From the NCBI GenBank assembly GCA_019400425.1, contig JAFREE010000036.1, positions 120,907-184,906 on the forward strand: 64,000 nucleotides of DNA, written 5' to 3'. The translations under genes were made by a program, and so were the position numbers. Within the stretch, counting starts at the first letter, position 1; each line of letters starts with the position of its first letter. This stretch comes from Hymenochaete sp. R1 (Eukaryota > Basidiomycota > Agaricomycetes > Hymenochaetales > Hymenochaetaceae). Shown one piece after another: positions 35,008 through 46,899 of the stretch. The notes beneath the pieces were generated by a model. The model ran no database searches, had not been told where the DNA came from, and saw only the letters and a program-made list of their open reading frames with translations.

Positions 35008-35402
35008 CTGAGATTGTGACACGCGTTTGCGGGCGTGATGGGGGCGTCGTCTAGAGTAGTTTATGCAGGGTCAGGAGGTGTTGGAAGGAAGGAAAGAAGG
35101 GGAGAGATGAGTGGAATAAAATGGAGGGGGGCTTTATAGGCAAAGGGGGAAAAGAGATCTGATACGGCGAAGAGGGTCCCAGTCCGGCCCTAACGCGTCA
35201 TGTGATTACAGGCCATTTCCATATATGGGAGATCGACGCTTTCGCCAACCAGGAATCACCCATTTCATTTCGTCTGTTCAATCCGCTCAACGACAACGAC
35301 AAAGACGACGACTGCCGTCAAATCCCATCGTGAGCCCCACAACTCCAACCCATACCCCAATATAACTGACCGTATGCACTTCAATATACACAGTCGTACA
35401 CG
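35008..35402. promoter_or_regulatory. Shared promoter of TOP1 and complex I B12 subunit gene
   Basis: The start codons diverge with 395 bp between them. ACGCGT boxes lie at 35021-35026 and 35193-35198. A 5'UTR intron of the rightward gene is likely at 35330-35393 (GTGAGC...TACACAG). Regulatory meaning is inference. Confidence 0.4.
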
Positions 35403-35600
35403 ATGGCAGAACCACAGCAACTCTTCCGTGACCCGTGGGCTAAACGTGAAGCCTGGCGAAAACATCCCGTCTTCTCGAAAGCAGCGATGTTCAAGAACTT
35501 CTTCCCTGGTTTTGGCATCGCCGTCGTCGCATTTTCGGCCTATGTCGTGTATGACAACATGGCGGGGAAGGCGAGGCATGGTGGCAACGGACATCATTGA
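35403..35600 (+). CDS. NADH:ubiquinone oxidoreductase B12-type accessory subunit
   Basis: 65-residue protein of the NDUFB3/B12 family, a membrane-arm accessory subunit of mitochondrial complex I. The hallmark is FRDPWAKREAWRKHPVFSK near the N terminus, followed by FKNFFPGFGIAVVAFSAYVVYD, a single membrane span, and a short basic/His tail (HGGNGHH). The length is normal for fungal members. A 5'UTR intron ends ten bases before the ATG. Confidence 0.88.
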   Translation: MAEPQQLFRDPWAKREAWRKHPVFSKAAMFKNFFPGFGIAVVAFSAYVVYDNMAGKARHGGNGHH

Positions 35601-35819
35601 TGGGTGCGCTTCATTGCTGGCTCCGTCTTGGGTTTTGTACTCATACCTTCTTTTAATTAAAAGTCACAGAATGGATACTTGATTTCACGGATTGGTCTCG
35701 AACGTCTCGTGGGTAGCCCAGTTCTGCGTCAAAACGCTGGGAGGGCCCCATCGACGCAAGAAAGTCGTGCAAAGAACTACTTGATACAACACGTTTGTTT
35801 TCATACATTGTCGCCTTTG

Positions 35820-37815
35820 TCATGTCTCTGCAATTGAGCCCTTTTCCATCTCTGATAATGTTTGACTGTGGACCGAAACTAATGGCACCGAGCCTTCAGA
35901 CCGGAATCCCTTAAAGTACTTCTCGCGGAAGCCTTGGTGGGCCGGCGTACGTGTATTTACGTACCGCTCTCCTCCAGGCCCAAAGGGTGGTGGGTATTCT
36001 TTATCAGAGGCTTTCGTAATCGTGATTAACTATGAAATGATGATGTGATGTATGTTTAACAATTCATACATCTGATTTGTGACGACGGCGCGACTTACCC
36101 TTCGCCCCCAAGACCCAAAATCCTGCACCGAGTTTGCAATGACCTCCATCCCCTCGCACAGCATGTCGTGGACATCTACTTCCGTATATTCATCTGTGAC
36201 CATAGGAAGAAAGAATACCAGCCGGCCTGATGGCTTCAAGAGGTATCGAGCCAGTCTTACGAGGTCAAAGACAAGTTCTGACAGTTCGTATGGCTGAGTC
36301 GGAGGCACGTAGTCCAGTAAACTTCATGATAGCATTAGAATAAGAAGGTAGTCTCGTCTTCGCAGTGCTTACCCTTTCCTGTGTGCTTTTTCCAAGATGG
36401 GATCACGTTCTCTTAGTGCCCTCTTATCCGTTGATTTTCTTCCCAGACGTTTTGCACCTGCTCTCACACCGTCTATGCAACGAGACATCAGCATATGAAC
36501 TAAATTAATCCTGTGAGAAACTCACAAGGGGGGTCGGTGATGATCGCATCGAAGAAGCTGCCGCATCGGAGAGGATTCCGGGAAACATCAAATGTGCAAA
36601 GGTCTACGATACGTTTATCAACGCCATATTGCTTTGCGGCACGCAAAATACCCGGCTCGCTTTCTGTCCCTTATATTCAAAATTGTATCTTAGTCACTAA
36701 TGCGGATATAGTGCTTACCTGTTCCCTTTCCTCGCATTTGTCTTCCATCAATATCGGACCCGAAGACCAGCGCACCAAAGTGTGCAACAGTCTACTTCAA
36801 GAGCAAGTACGCTTCATGTCAGTAGTCAGTGCGCATATAAGGAGCCAAAGGACGTACGTAAGCCATACTCCCAGTTCCGATAAAAGGATCGTAGATAAGT
36901 TTCCCTGCCGATGCCTTTGAATTAGCAAGTCAGAAACAGCGTATGACGCTTTTGAAATTGAATGAAAATGTACAAGGGTTTGGTTTGCCATGAGAAGCGA
37001 TATCTCGGCCTCCATACTGGTGTTTCCGAAGTACGAGCGCTTTTTCACGTCAAACTTCTTGACAAGAGAACGGGCATGTCCCTCCGAGACCTGGTTGAAG
37101 AAGTGAGATACTTAATGAAGGTGAACGACGAGACTGAAGGGACTCACCAACCTGCCGAAGTAAATTTGAGCGAAGTTTCCGTCGTCCTGGTCTTTGTCCC
37201 GTACCGTTCTGTTCCCTCTATCAGCATCTAAAACCACAATGCAAGAGTCGTTATCTCGAAAGTCATAATCCAATCTAAAATTACATACATTCCTCGAACA
37301 CAGCTAAGTGAAGCTCGGGCTTCTTCAGGTCAATTTGACCTTTCAAGTTCATGAAATGAAATGACTCCACGACTTCCTTCACCCGTCGAAGAGGTATGCT
37401 ATGGTTATAGCCCGAGACTGTGAATCGAAAGGAAGTGTCCTCAATGAAGCGGGACCAAAGGTGGACATTGGCAAGCGTTTGAGAATAAACATTTTCGTAG
37501 GACGTGCCCCGTGCGTAGTACTCATAAACCGCCCTGTGTGATTGTTTCAGTCCATAGACTCGCACCGAGGCAGTTGGCACACACTCACTTGACTAGAATA
37601 CACCTTTCACATAGCATTTTTGCGTTATTCTCTTCATCGAGGTCTACAATCCAGAACGGACGTAAAGGACTCCAGTCTTCCGACGAGCCGTCCGGGAGTG
37701 AAGCAGGACCAGGTCTCGACACCCGAAAATTGTATATCTCTGCAACGGAAAGAAGCTCCGGCAGTCGAAATTCTGGGTGTGCTTGAGCAAAGTGGACGAT
37801 GCATCGGATAGGCAT
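35820..37815 (-). CDS. TRM11: tRNA (guanine-10-N2) methyltransferase catalytic subunit Trm11
   Basis: SAM-dependent enzyme, with Trm112 as partner, that makes m2G10 in tRNA. The N terminus is IRCIVHFAQAHPEFRLPEL, a Trm11 signature. The THUMP-like region contains PFWIVDLDEENNAKMLCERC and FRFTVSGYNHSIP. The SAM-binding core is KRSYFGNTSMEAEISLLMAN, LIYDPFIGTGSMAYTVAHFG, VFGSDIDGRQMRGKG and the catalytic DAIITDPPYGVR. Towards the end come FLPMVTDEYTEVDV and RRLITITKASDKEYPPP, then HQGFREKYFKGF. The last intron (GTAAGT...TTCATAG) bypasses a stop near 36030; the true stop is at 35820-35822. Start at 37815, not the GTG at 37869. Confidence 0.93.
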
Positions 37816-38039
37816 CGTGATCGTTGGGAGGAAAATGCCGACGCGACACGAAAATATTTTATCAGCCACACTGGCAGTACTAGTCGCGTCTTTCTTCCTT
37901 TAGCACTGGCACGGCGCTTCCACACCTCAGCCTCAGGTCTCCTCGACCTCCCCCGTATTGTTCTTGTTCCACTTCCACCGATAAACGCCTTGAGTCTGTT
38001 CAATGTAATATACGTATCCACTAGGGAAACAGATGAAAG

Positions 38040-38644
38040 ATGTCAGCATCTGAGCTTTACGCTATATTCTCGTCGGTTCTCGATCAACTTCACGTCGAAC
38101 CCGGATCAAATACTTGCAAGTCATCGGTGTATCACAAGTATTGGAGCCTCGCCTGACTTGTATGCCTTAGTGTTAGATGATGACATTATTAAATTGGGCC
38201 ATTTATTTTCAGAAAGCTTGCTCATTGCATCGCTGGACATAATAGATCGCGAAAAAGGTGAGCTGGCACGCCATTCCTCTGCAAAGCATGATGTTTGACC
38301 TCAGTATACCATGGAAAAGTCATTCATTTCAAGACATCATGGAGCCGATCGTTCTTTGAAGTCCAGGGCTCGACCACGACGTACCATGTCCAGCTTGATT
38401 TACCACCACTCATGCCCGTTTTCTGCAGCTGTCCAGCTTTTGCGTTTTCTGTCCTACTCTCAGAAGACCATCTTCTAGTGGGTCATCCTTGATTTTAGCG
38501 CCTCGATGAGACTGAAAGAACTCCAAACAAAAGTGCAAACATATCCTTGCTGTCAAACTTGCTGTTCGGCTCGGTCGATGTTACGAGAGAGATGTCACAG
38601 AGGATGACCTCCCGAGTCGATTGAGTCTTGTTTGTGGGAGCTAA
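38040..38644 (+). CDS. SWIM zinc-finger protein, SWS1/ZSWIM7 homologue
   Basis: 148-residue protein from four exons: 38040-38115, 38171-38257, 38305-38477 and 38534-38644. Reading the first intron as GC-AG (donor GCAAGT at 38116) gives the only open join. The SWIM motif CxCx(n)CxH is FCSCPAF...LLCKHILAVKLA, with its last part in exon 4. Upstream is FSESLLIASLDIIDREKVYH, then FFEVQGSTTTYHVQLD. SWS1 proteins form Shu-type complexes with Rad51 paralogues that assist homologous recombination; that role here is by family. Head-to-head with TRM11 (224 bp). Confidence 0.85.
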
Positions 38645-39544
38645 ACAGTTAGTCCTCATAAGTTGACAATACGGATCTGCCGTCAACCATGGACCATATG
38701 TCTATATGGCTCCGACTGTTTCCAATTGCACGCGTCTGGCGTGACAGCCATGTCCGAAAATCTCGATATCAATGCATCAACCACATTGGATGAATGACTC
38801 CGACTCGGGCTGTGCTCGAGCATCAACTTTTACATCTCTACTTTAAAAAAATCTCCTCGAAATGATTGGTTAGGTTCTTATCATCTTTAATCTTTAATGT
38901 GAGTAAATCAGACTGTTGGAATATATATTTTTGCGGTTAAAATAATTTCTGACTCAAGAAACGGCCTTCTAGCCCCAGTCTAGTTGTCTTGTGGTCTTCA
39001 ACTGGGTGGACATAACAACGTCTACGCATGGATTGATGGACTGATGGACTGCTTCACTATTAATTAGTGAGGCACACAGCTCAAAGCGCATGGACGGTGA
39101 TGTCTGACAATTGCAGCCATTCTCACGGAACAGCTTCTCAGGGCTGCGAGCCTGAGCGTGCATAGCGATTTGTCTTTTTTGCTCGAAGAACTGGCTCACT
39201 AATGCTTCTCGCGTACCCCGGCCTTTTAGCTAGCTCCCTAGAGCAGTCTTTGAGAGTGCCAGTGTCTACTCTTTTGGCCTAGTCCTTGCAAAAGACAAGC
39301 TATCGCCTCCCTAGAACCTTTCATTTGTCAAGAAATGAGTCCCCTGCTGATGTGTTGCGATCGGTAGTGAAGTCACTACCTGCCTGGAGAGTTTTGAGGA
39401 CAACTCCTTCGATATGGCTAAGAATTGGTGGAAAATGGACAGAGTATAAAAGGGTCGAGTATTCGATGCATTTCTTTCTTCAGGTCATACCAAGAATACA
39501 TCGCAACTGGTGGATTATCTCTTTCGTCCTACAAGCACTCAGCC
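38645..39544. other. Intergenic, upstream of the first M43 protease
   Basis: No gene seen. TATAAA at 39445-39450 lies 95 bp before the start codon and is a likely core promoter. Around 39030 there is a short direct repeat (gattgatggactgatggactgc). Confidence 0.5.
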
Positions 39545-40714
39545 ATGTTCATTCGCGCCTTCATTGGTCTTCTGTTTGCCTCGACGGCATTAGCCGCCGT
39601 GACTTTGCCAACCAGAGACATTGATTCAAGGTCTGACCGACCTTTATCAACATGATTATCATACTGATTTTGCTCTAGTAACGTCGTACACTGCGCTACA
39701 AACCGAACCGAAGCGGAGAAGAATGCGGCATCGGAAGATTTCAAGTCAAGGTTGGCCAACATGGATAAAGCTGCTGCAGCTGGGCCATACACATTCACTG
39801 TCAACTTCCATATCATAAGCAAAGACAATACTGAGGCCGGTGGTAACCTTCCGTGAGTATTTCCCTCTATCACTGCTTCTCATGCGACTCATGGCTCTTT
39901 TATAGTGATTCTGCCGTGAAAAAGCAGATGCAAGTTCTCAATGACGGATTCAAGAAAATGGGCATCAGCTTTACGCTCAACAAGATCACCCGCACCGTCA
40001 ATGCCCAGTACTTCAATTACGTGACAGATGGAAATCCATTGCAGACGCAGATGAAGAATCAGCTGCGTGAAGGTGACAACAAAGTTCTGAATATTTATAC
40101 CGGATCCTTGCCTTTCCCGAGTCGACCAGGTAGAATTTTGCTCGGTTATGCGACGTTCCCAGACCAGTACCAGGGCAATCCAAAGGACGATGGCATTGTC
40201 CTTAACTATCTTAGCATCCCCGGTAGTTCAGTTTCTAACTCGAGGTTCGGTGATGGGAAGGTAAGCTTGACGATATGTCGAAAATCGACCATGTATTCAA
40301 CGTATCTTGCAGACTCTTACGCATGAAGCTGGTCATTGGGTCGGTCTGTATCACGTTTTTGAAGCTACGTACAAGGTAACGACGCTGCGTTTGTGTACTC
40401 TTGCATTTCTAATTATCGAATTAGAACTCGAACGGCAACTGCTATGGATCTGGAGACGAGGTGGCCGACACGCCAATCCAATTTGAGATGACGGACAGCG
40501 TTTGTCCCAAGGACAACACCAAGGACTCCTGCCCCAAGGAACCAGGCTATGACAATATCCGTACGTTTACTTCGTTTATTTCTTTTCTTCTCTACTTAGA
40601 AAATTATTCATCTTAGACAATTTAATGGACTACTCCTCGCACGATTGCCAGACCTTGTTCACGGATGGCCAGAAGCAGCGCGCAGCCCAGCAAATCGCTG
40701 CTTACAGGAAGTGA
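39545..40714 (+). CDS. Secreted M43 (pappalysin-type) zinc metalloprotease, copy 1
   Basis: The signal peptide is MFIRAFIGLLFASTALAA. After the first intron come VVHCATNRTEAEKN and SRLANMDKAAAAGPYTFTVN. Later VKKQMQVLNDGFKKMGISF and IPGSSVS lead to the zinc site HEAGHWVGLYHVF (HExxHxxGxxH). Cysteine-rich loops follow (NCYGSGDEVADTP, CPKDNTKDSCPKEPG), then the Met-turn LMDYSSHDCQTLFTDGQ. Members of fungal M43 are secreted endopeptidases of about 280 residues; this one has that length and no extra domain. Introns fall at the same positions as in the other three copies. It forms an inverted pair with copy 2. Confidence 0.92.
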
Positions 40715-41524
40715 AAGAGTTAAGCAGAGGCTACCAGTATTCTCCTCTCCCTCTTGGTAGAATTGGGATGGAACTTTATTACGGGAAGCTGAATTTCCAC
40801 ATAAATGGCCAGACCCTTCTTACTAGCTCTTGTTTCTTGATGTGGAAATGTATCCGGGTTGTGATAGCAATGACAGTCTCAATCCATGCATTTTTCAAGT
40901 TTTTCTGTGTAATCCATTTATAAGTAGGATGAAATCCCGGCGTGGACGTTATCCTCTCTCCTTCACAACTATGGAATTAGCTAAGAACGAGTCAGTCCAT
41001 GACCATCCTGCGAATAATTGGTAGTGACTCAGCCCAAGAGCTTACCGCTCACTCCATAGAATAAGCTTCGGTCCCACTCAGCAACTCAAAAGATGATTCC
41101 GCCTTTGTTATTTTTCTTCCATATAACTTTGTGCACATAGATGATTGCTTGTTACTCGAAGAGTATAATGAAACTCACATTCTTGAACATATATTAAGAC
41201 AAGCAATTCGTTTACTAGACGGATCGTACACTGAGCTACACCACGTATTTGTATAGCAATCTCAGGGACGATGTACCATGGCAATGCACAAGTTGACCCG
41301 GTAATGTTCATCCCGATGCTCTACGCTGATTTCAATAGTATAAAAATCGAAGATTCGTTGATCGATAATACTGTCATGATTATTCTTACGCCACTCATGA
41401 CATTAATGACAACAAAAAGTAACAAGAAACATCTGAAGGGATACTGACTATCTACGCTTTACGGCTTTACTGGCAAAGCGTTCTCACCCTATGCTAAGAC
41501 TGGGACGGATGCTCGCGGAACTTC
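40715..41524. other. Spacer between convergent M43 copies 1 and 2
   Basis: 810 bp of AT-rich sequence at the centre of the inverted repeat. No ORF or RNA seen. Confidence 0.5.
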
Positions 41525-42693
41525 TCAGGACCTATACGCGGCGATCTGCTGGAATGCGCGTTGCTTTTGGCCATTCGTGAATAAAGTCAGACAATTATCC
41601 GATGAGTAATCCATGAAATTGTCTAGATCCAAAATTTATTACAATAAGTATGTGAGAGTGTATGGAGTGAAAAAAAACCTTACGTATGTTATCAAAGCCT
41701 GGTTCCTTGGGACATGAGTTCTTGGTGTTGTCCTTGGGACAGACGCCATTCGTCTCCTCGTATTGAATTGGCGTGTCGGCCACCTCGTCACCATTTCCAT
41801 AGCAATTTCCATTTAAGTTCTACTTCGGTAATTAGAGATAAAAAAAATACGCAAACGCGGCGTCGTTACCTTGTACGTGGCTTCAAAGACGTGGTAAAGG
41901 CCTAGCCAGTGACCCGCTTCATGCGTAAGAGTCTGTATATTGCGTCATTTGAACGTGTCGCTCCGACATGCCTTCAAACTTACTTTCCCATCACCAAGTG
42001 TAGAGACTGAGCTACCAGGGACCGTGCGATAATTGAGAACAATGCCATCGTCTTTTGGATTGCCCTGGTATTGATCTGGAAATGTCGCATAACCAAGCAA
42101 AATCTGACCCGGGTGACCCGGGAAAGGCAAGGATCCGGTATAAATGTTCAAAACTTTGTTGTCACCTTCGTGAAGTTGATTCTTCATCTGTGTCTGTAAA
42201 GGATTACCATCTGTCACCAAATTGAAGTACTGGGCATTGGTGGTACGGGTGATTTTGTTGAGTGTAAAGCTGATACCGATGTTTTTGTACCCGTCATTGA
42301 GAACTTGCATCTGCTTTTTCACGGCAGAATCACTATAAAAGAGCCATGAGTCGCATGAGAAGCAGTGATAGAGGACAATACTCACGGAAGGTTACCACCG
42401 GCCTCAGTATTGTCCTTGCTTATGATATGGAAGTTGACAGAAAATGTGTATGGTCCAGCTGCAGCGGCTTTATCCATGTTGGCCAACCTGGACTTGAAGT
42501 CTTCCGAGGCCACATTCTTTTCTGCTTCGGTTCGGTTCGTAGCGCAGTGCACGACGTTACTGGAGCAAAATCAGTATAATAATCATGGTGATAACTGTCG
42601 GTCGGACCTTGAATCAATGTCTCTGGTTGGCAAAGTCACGGCGGCCAATGCCGTCGAGGCAAACAGAAGACCAATGAAGGCGCGAATGAACAT
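41525..42693 (-). CDS. Secreted M43 zinc metalloprotease, copy 2
   Basis: Near-duplicate of copy 1 on the other strand. It has the same signal peptide (MFIRAFIGLLFASTALAA), VVHCATNRTEAEKN, LNDGYKNIGISFTLNKITR, a zinc-site exon with HEAGHWLGLYHVF, NCYGNGDEVADTP, CPKDNTKNSCPKEPG and the Met-turn FMDYSSDNCLTLFTNGQ. It ends QQIAAYRS, one residue different from the RK end of copy 1. A TTTAAAAA box lies about 95 bp upstream. It is the leftmost gene of the 5.4 kb tandem unit. Confidence 0.92.
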
Positions 42694-44526
42694 GGCTGAG
42701 TGCTTGTAAGATGAAAAAGTGATAAACCACCGGTTGCGATGTATCCTGGGTAGAGTCTGCTGGGAAAATAGGTAAGATAGTCATTCTTTTTAAACCCTGC
42801 ACATCCTCGACACCGACCGGAAGTTATTGGAGAACATAGCGTGCAACTCTTCGCCAGACAGGTTCTGAGCTGTAAAATGACCCAACGTACATGATCTAGC
42901 TGGACGTTCTTGACAAATTAACGATTCTGGAGAGGAAATAAGTTGACATTTAGAGCGAACTTTCCGATCTGCTGGCATTCTACGGGAAGCGCACAACCAG
43001 TCCAGCGCAAGAATTTGGCCATTGGCGAAGCATTGTATGCATGAGTCTGTCCCGTAAAAATCGGTGAAAGATGTCAACGCCATTCACTTAACCTTCGAAT
43101 CGTCTGTCAGACGTACGTCTTGCACCAAGCCTTTCCAGCGACACGATGATAATTATTTCCGTCCATTGTAAACGGCAACGAGAGTCCATTCAGGCTAATA
43201 TTATTTCGTGAGCAAGTCATACGTGCTTGGAATCACATCCATCAAGTTTCTTCAAAAGAGGGCAGGCTGATCTTCAAAAAAGATTACTTCACATTTGGTC
43301 TCAGAGACAACAAGAACTCAACTAAGGGGTTACGCGCTCGTCGACGAGCTGGTATAAAGGCGGATAGCGTTCTAGCACAGTCTCAGCTGCATCCTTGCCA
43401 AGTAATTACAGGCCTACACAGTCCATAAGGCAATCCATGCTCTCGGGGAGAGGTAGTAAGTAGAAGCCGAAGGTGACTGCAGTGTCACTGTGTCAGTGGT
43501 AAACATAGTTCGTTCGACGTCAAGATCCTCCAAGTCCAGCGTCAGTACTAGCAATACAATACTGGATGAATAACGTACTTGTCTATATGGAAAAAAATAG
43601 ACTTTGATTGGAAAGGATCAGCTTCCGCGGTATTTCAAAACATCGACAAAGCCATCATGATTTAGCAGATTTGACAGCGATAGTGTGTTTGCATTTAACC
43701 TTCCGTCTATCAGGCTCGACGACGGCGCTGAAACCCGAAACGCCATACTATAAGATGGTCGATCCAAACTCGAATAGGTGCTTGTATTCCAGCTGCGCGG
43801 ATGCTGCGGTATATGAAGTGTCTCATTGCATGCAAGTACTGTGGTTAAGTTGAAAGCATTGACTCTCGGAGCAGCGACTTTGGGTTCTCCGATGACGTTG
43901 AGAAATCTATTCTCACGAATCTGCTGACGTAAGCGATGTCTTCTACTGTTTTCAAGGTCCACGGGAACACCACGTACACCTTTCTGCTTCAATCTTGATG
44001 TCCAATATTGAGCGGACAAGAAATCCGAGTGAAGTGCAGATATATCTCACGGGGGCCTTCTTTCCAAGGTGCTGAGAAAATGTAAGTACTCAATATCCTT
44101 CAAGAAGCAGGCGCTCACACTTCTCTCAGTTCGACGGCGTGGCATGCACGTAATACACCACTTGTAAATGGGTAGACTCCCGGCTTCTGACCATAGAGTG
44201 ATTTGTAAAGCTTCAGCAAATGGAGTTCTGCATCGGTCCTAATTGGCTCCTGCGTCGCCTCTTCACTACTCAGAAGCCCTGCTTCGCTACATCTTGATCA
44301 CCTTGATGCACTCGCTTCAAATGCGGCATTCAATCTATATGCAACAATTCCGTAAGTTCGCGAAAAACTTAATACTCCGTAGCAGCCAGAAAGAAACACA
44401 TCTAAGATCCTCGGTCGTTTACAAATCCAGTTGGACAAATCGCGATGATCCGAATAATCCAGGTCTGGGTATATCAGCGCTGGATTTTTGCTCATCTGTG
44501 CTCGTTGTTTTCGACCGTCAATCATC
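42694..44526. other. Divergent 1.8 kb region between M43 copy 2 and F-box 6
   Basis: No supported gene. Blocks near 44060-44200 (cacttgtaaatgggtaga and ctcacacttctctcagttc) resemble 49560-49670, so this interval belongs to the tandem unit. Its 133-codon minus-strand frame (43618-44019) starts with a non-ATG codon and has no known motif. Confidence 0.5.
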
Positions 44527-46076
44527 ATGCAGCCAAAACTAATCCCCTTGATGTCGAAATCAGAAAGCATCGGTGAGCACTATCTTGATAGTAGCGTCTT
44601 TCCGAACCTTCGCTTATCCATAAATATTCAGCTATAGCGACGTCAGACTCAAGCATACAGACGGCTTTGCTCTTACCAGACGTCCTTTCTTTGATCTTCT
44701 GGGAAGCAGTCACAACCTCGGACAGAGAGCCGTCTGCGACCGAAGCGCCTCTGAACGTGTCGCACACCTGTCATGCCTGGCGAGAAGCTGCACTCACCAC
44801 TCGTCACCTGTGGACTCGCCTTACATTACAACGAGACGACAGCTTCGGGTTCGCAAAGCGTAGAGAGGCTTGGATCGAGCTCCTCAAACTATGGATCGAG
44901 CGCTCACATCGATCCATCATCAACTTTCATCTGCAAATCCCACTGTACTTCCGGTATGGTAACGATGCTGAGTCAAAAGCAGACCAACGGGCCGCGGAGA
45001 TTCTTCTGGAGATTTTGGAACACGAACAATATCGCTGGGGCACGATGTGTCTTGAATTCGATAGATTTCACCCGAATGGTGCTTTCGCGGTTCTGTGGCG
45101 GGACTTGCGCCGCCTTTCCAAATTATCGTTGCTTCTCCCTTCCGAAAGCCTCGCATATGGCAGGCGCCGCATCGGCACCAGTGCTCAACCATTCTCTGTT
45201 TTAGACGCTCCAGTGTTTTTCTTCCCAGGGTACAGCGGATGTGGATTTTGTCCAAAGGCGCCCGCGCTGACTACGTTAGTAATCGACAACCTATGCGCTC
45301 ACGATTATTTCTCGAGGGATCTCGTGGAGTTCCTAGAACATTGTCCAAATCTTCAGACGATGCATTTGACTACTGTCGGTTGGGGAGCATCTGAAGACAA
45401 TGAGGACAACAGAAATACAGTTAAATTACCAACGGTTACACTTCCACGCCTCCATCATCTTAGTATCAATTTCGGAGATCGAGATGAGACACCTCTCCTG
45501 CTCTGTTTTCGGACGCCGGCTCTTAATGAGCTACAAATCGGAGTCGGGGAATTATACGGCGAGATCTTGGAACCAAACTATAGGCAGCTAATGAATAGGA
45601 ACCTTATCCCCTTTGTGAAATTGTCACAGCCTCCGCTCACCAAATTACATATTCGGGATTTGACATCCCACGATGCTCAAACGGTTCGAACGCTGGCGCT
45701 TTTGCCATCTCTCGAGGAACTCCGTCTGGTTACCACTCTCATCTCCGAGGATTTTCTCTCCAGCTTTGTTGCGCCAACTGATGGAGACGGTATCGTCTGC
45801 TCTCGTCTTCGTCGCTTACGATTTACGGGGATCTATTGGGAGGATTGGATGGCCGACGGGTTCATCGATGCAATCGTGCCGCGGTTCAAGGCTGGGCTTG
45901 AAGAGGTTACACTTGAAATACAAGGGGACGTGAACGGAGCTCGGGAGAAGTTCATGAAAGATGATCGTGCGAGACAGTATCTGGCTGAAGGATCCCCAGG
46001 CCGGCTTGTTTTGGCGCCCTGGTTTACGAACAAAAATGAACTTTCTTTTACGTTGGATCGCCATGACTGGTGTTAA
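44527..46076 (+). CDS. F-box protein with LRR-like region (F-box 6, array unit 1)
   Basis: 496 residues from two exons: 44527-44572 encodes MQPKLIPLMSKSESI, and an intron of 59 bp (GTGAGC...ATTCAG) joins it at 44632 to AIATSDSSIQTALLLPDVLS. The F-box-like motif is LLPDVLSLIFWEAV...APLNVSHTCHAWREAALTTRHLW. LRR-like parts include FLEHCPNLQTMHLTTV and LALLPSLEELRLVTT. The C terminus is FTLDRHDWC. The two-exon model is supported because F-box 7 has an identical layout. Presumed SCF adaptor; substrate unknown. Confidence 0.87.
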
Positions 46077-46289
46077 TTCAATGACATAATCCTGACCTAC
46101 CTTCTCTTTCTTTTTGAACGAAAAATCACTCGAGCGATTCTATTTACAGCCCCACTCCAAACAAACTATTTATACCAAAACCATCGCCTTTCACCGCTGT
46201 TTGCGAATATAATATGTTACTTCATTAGCAAAAAAGTACAGAACAGAGAAGGTATACCAGCAGTGAAATATCGATTCGAGCAAAAGGTG

Positions 46290-46525
46290 AAATTACAATG
46301 AGTAAACCAAAGCCCGAATTCCTAGTGGTAGCAACAAAAGACACATATTCATATGCTCCTACAATACCACACTCAGAACTACATGCATCATACTAAGCTC
46401 CCTAAAGCATAGTGACTGTTGCAAGACGCCCAACAAATCCTCATCGTTCCATATGTGAGTGTCGCTCCCCGGTTCCGCCAGCATACGCTCGCGTATCAAC
46501 AACGCTACCGACTCCCGATTCTTTC
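46290..46525 (-). pseudogene. Decayed 3' end of an F-box B gene (remnant 1)
   Basis: On the minus strand 46381-46520 translates as NRESVALL...DTHIWNDEDLLGVLQQS and CFRELSM. F-box 8 reads NRDLVALL...DTHVRDDEELLGILEKL and CVGELEM in the same region. Nucleotide similarity continues beyond the stop (gagtaaac-aaagcccgaat). No upstream part of the gene remains, so this is a truncated duplicate, not a gene. Confidence 0.78.
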
Positions 46526-46636
46526 AAAGATCGTGCCTATGTCAATGAGCTAAGCATGTGTTCTTAAAGCCCTTTAAGTGTATGTTTGCGCACTTGAAGA
46601 AAATAAACGGCCAGCGGCTTTTGCCTCTCTCCCCGT

Positions 46637-46652
46637 CCCCCCCCCCCCCCCC
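46637..46652. repeat. Poly-C tract of about 16 bases
   Basis: Uninterrupted run of C after ccccgt. A homopolymer whose exact length may be unreliable in the assembly. Confidence 0.8.
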
Positions 46653-46899
46653 TTCTTTCGAGTTCTAACATTTCGCACGCTTTTCGATCTGCAAAGGATC
46701 TCAAGATGACTCGAATGTATCAAGACACATCGATGAGTACTACCATTACCATCATATTGCGAAATGCAGTTCCAATGGTAGGATCTAGCAAGAAATATTC
46801 GAAGGAGAACCACCCGCCATCGAATCATACACGATAGCATTTCTCCCCAATGTTAGCAACAGGAAAAATCACAAATATTGGTCACCCTTCGACGCGTCT

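Larger units (their letters stand above)
39490..42745. repeat. Inverted duplication carrying M43 copies 1 and 2
   Basis: Arms of about 1.2 kb (about 39490-40714 and 41525-42745) run in opposite orientation around an 810 bp spacer. The similarity covers the whole gene, its introns and about 50 bp of 5' flank (catcgcaaccggtgg / catcgcaactggtgg and acaagcactcagccatg). The two signal peptides are identical. Confidence 0.8.

Noticed and set aside
43618..44019. 133-codon minus-strand frame between M43 copy 2 and F-box 6
   Set aside because: Begins with a non-ATG codon, no known motif, and I saw no counterpart frame in the second unit.
46637..46652. Poly-C tract as a functional element
   Set aside because: A plain homopolymer in an intergenic remnant; no sign of function.
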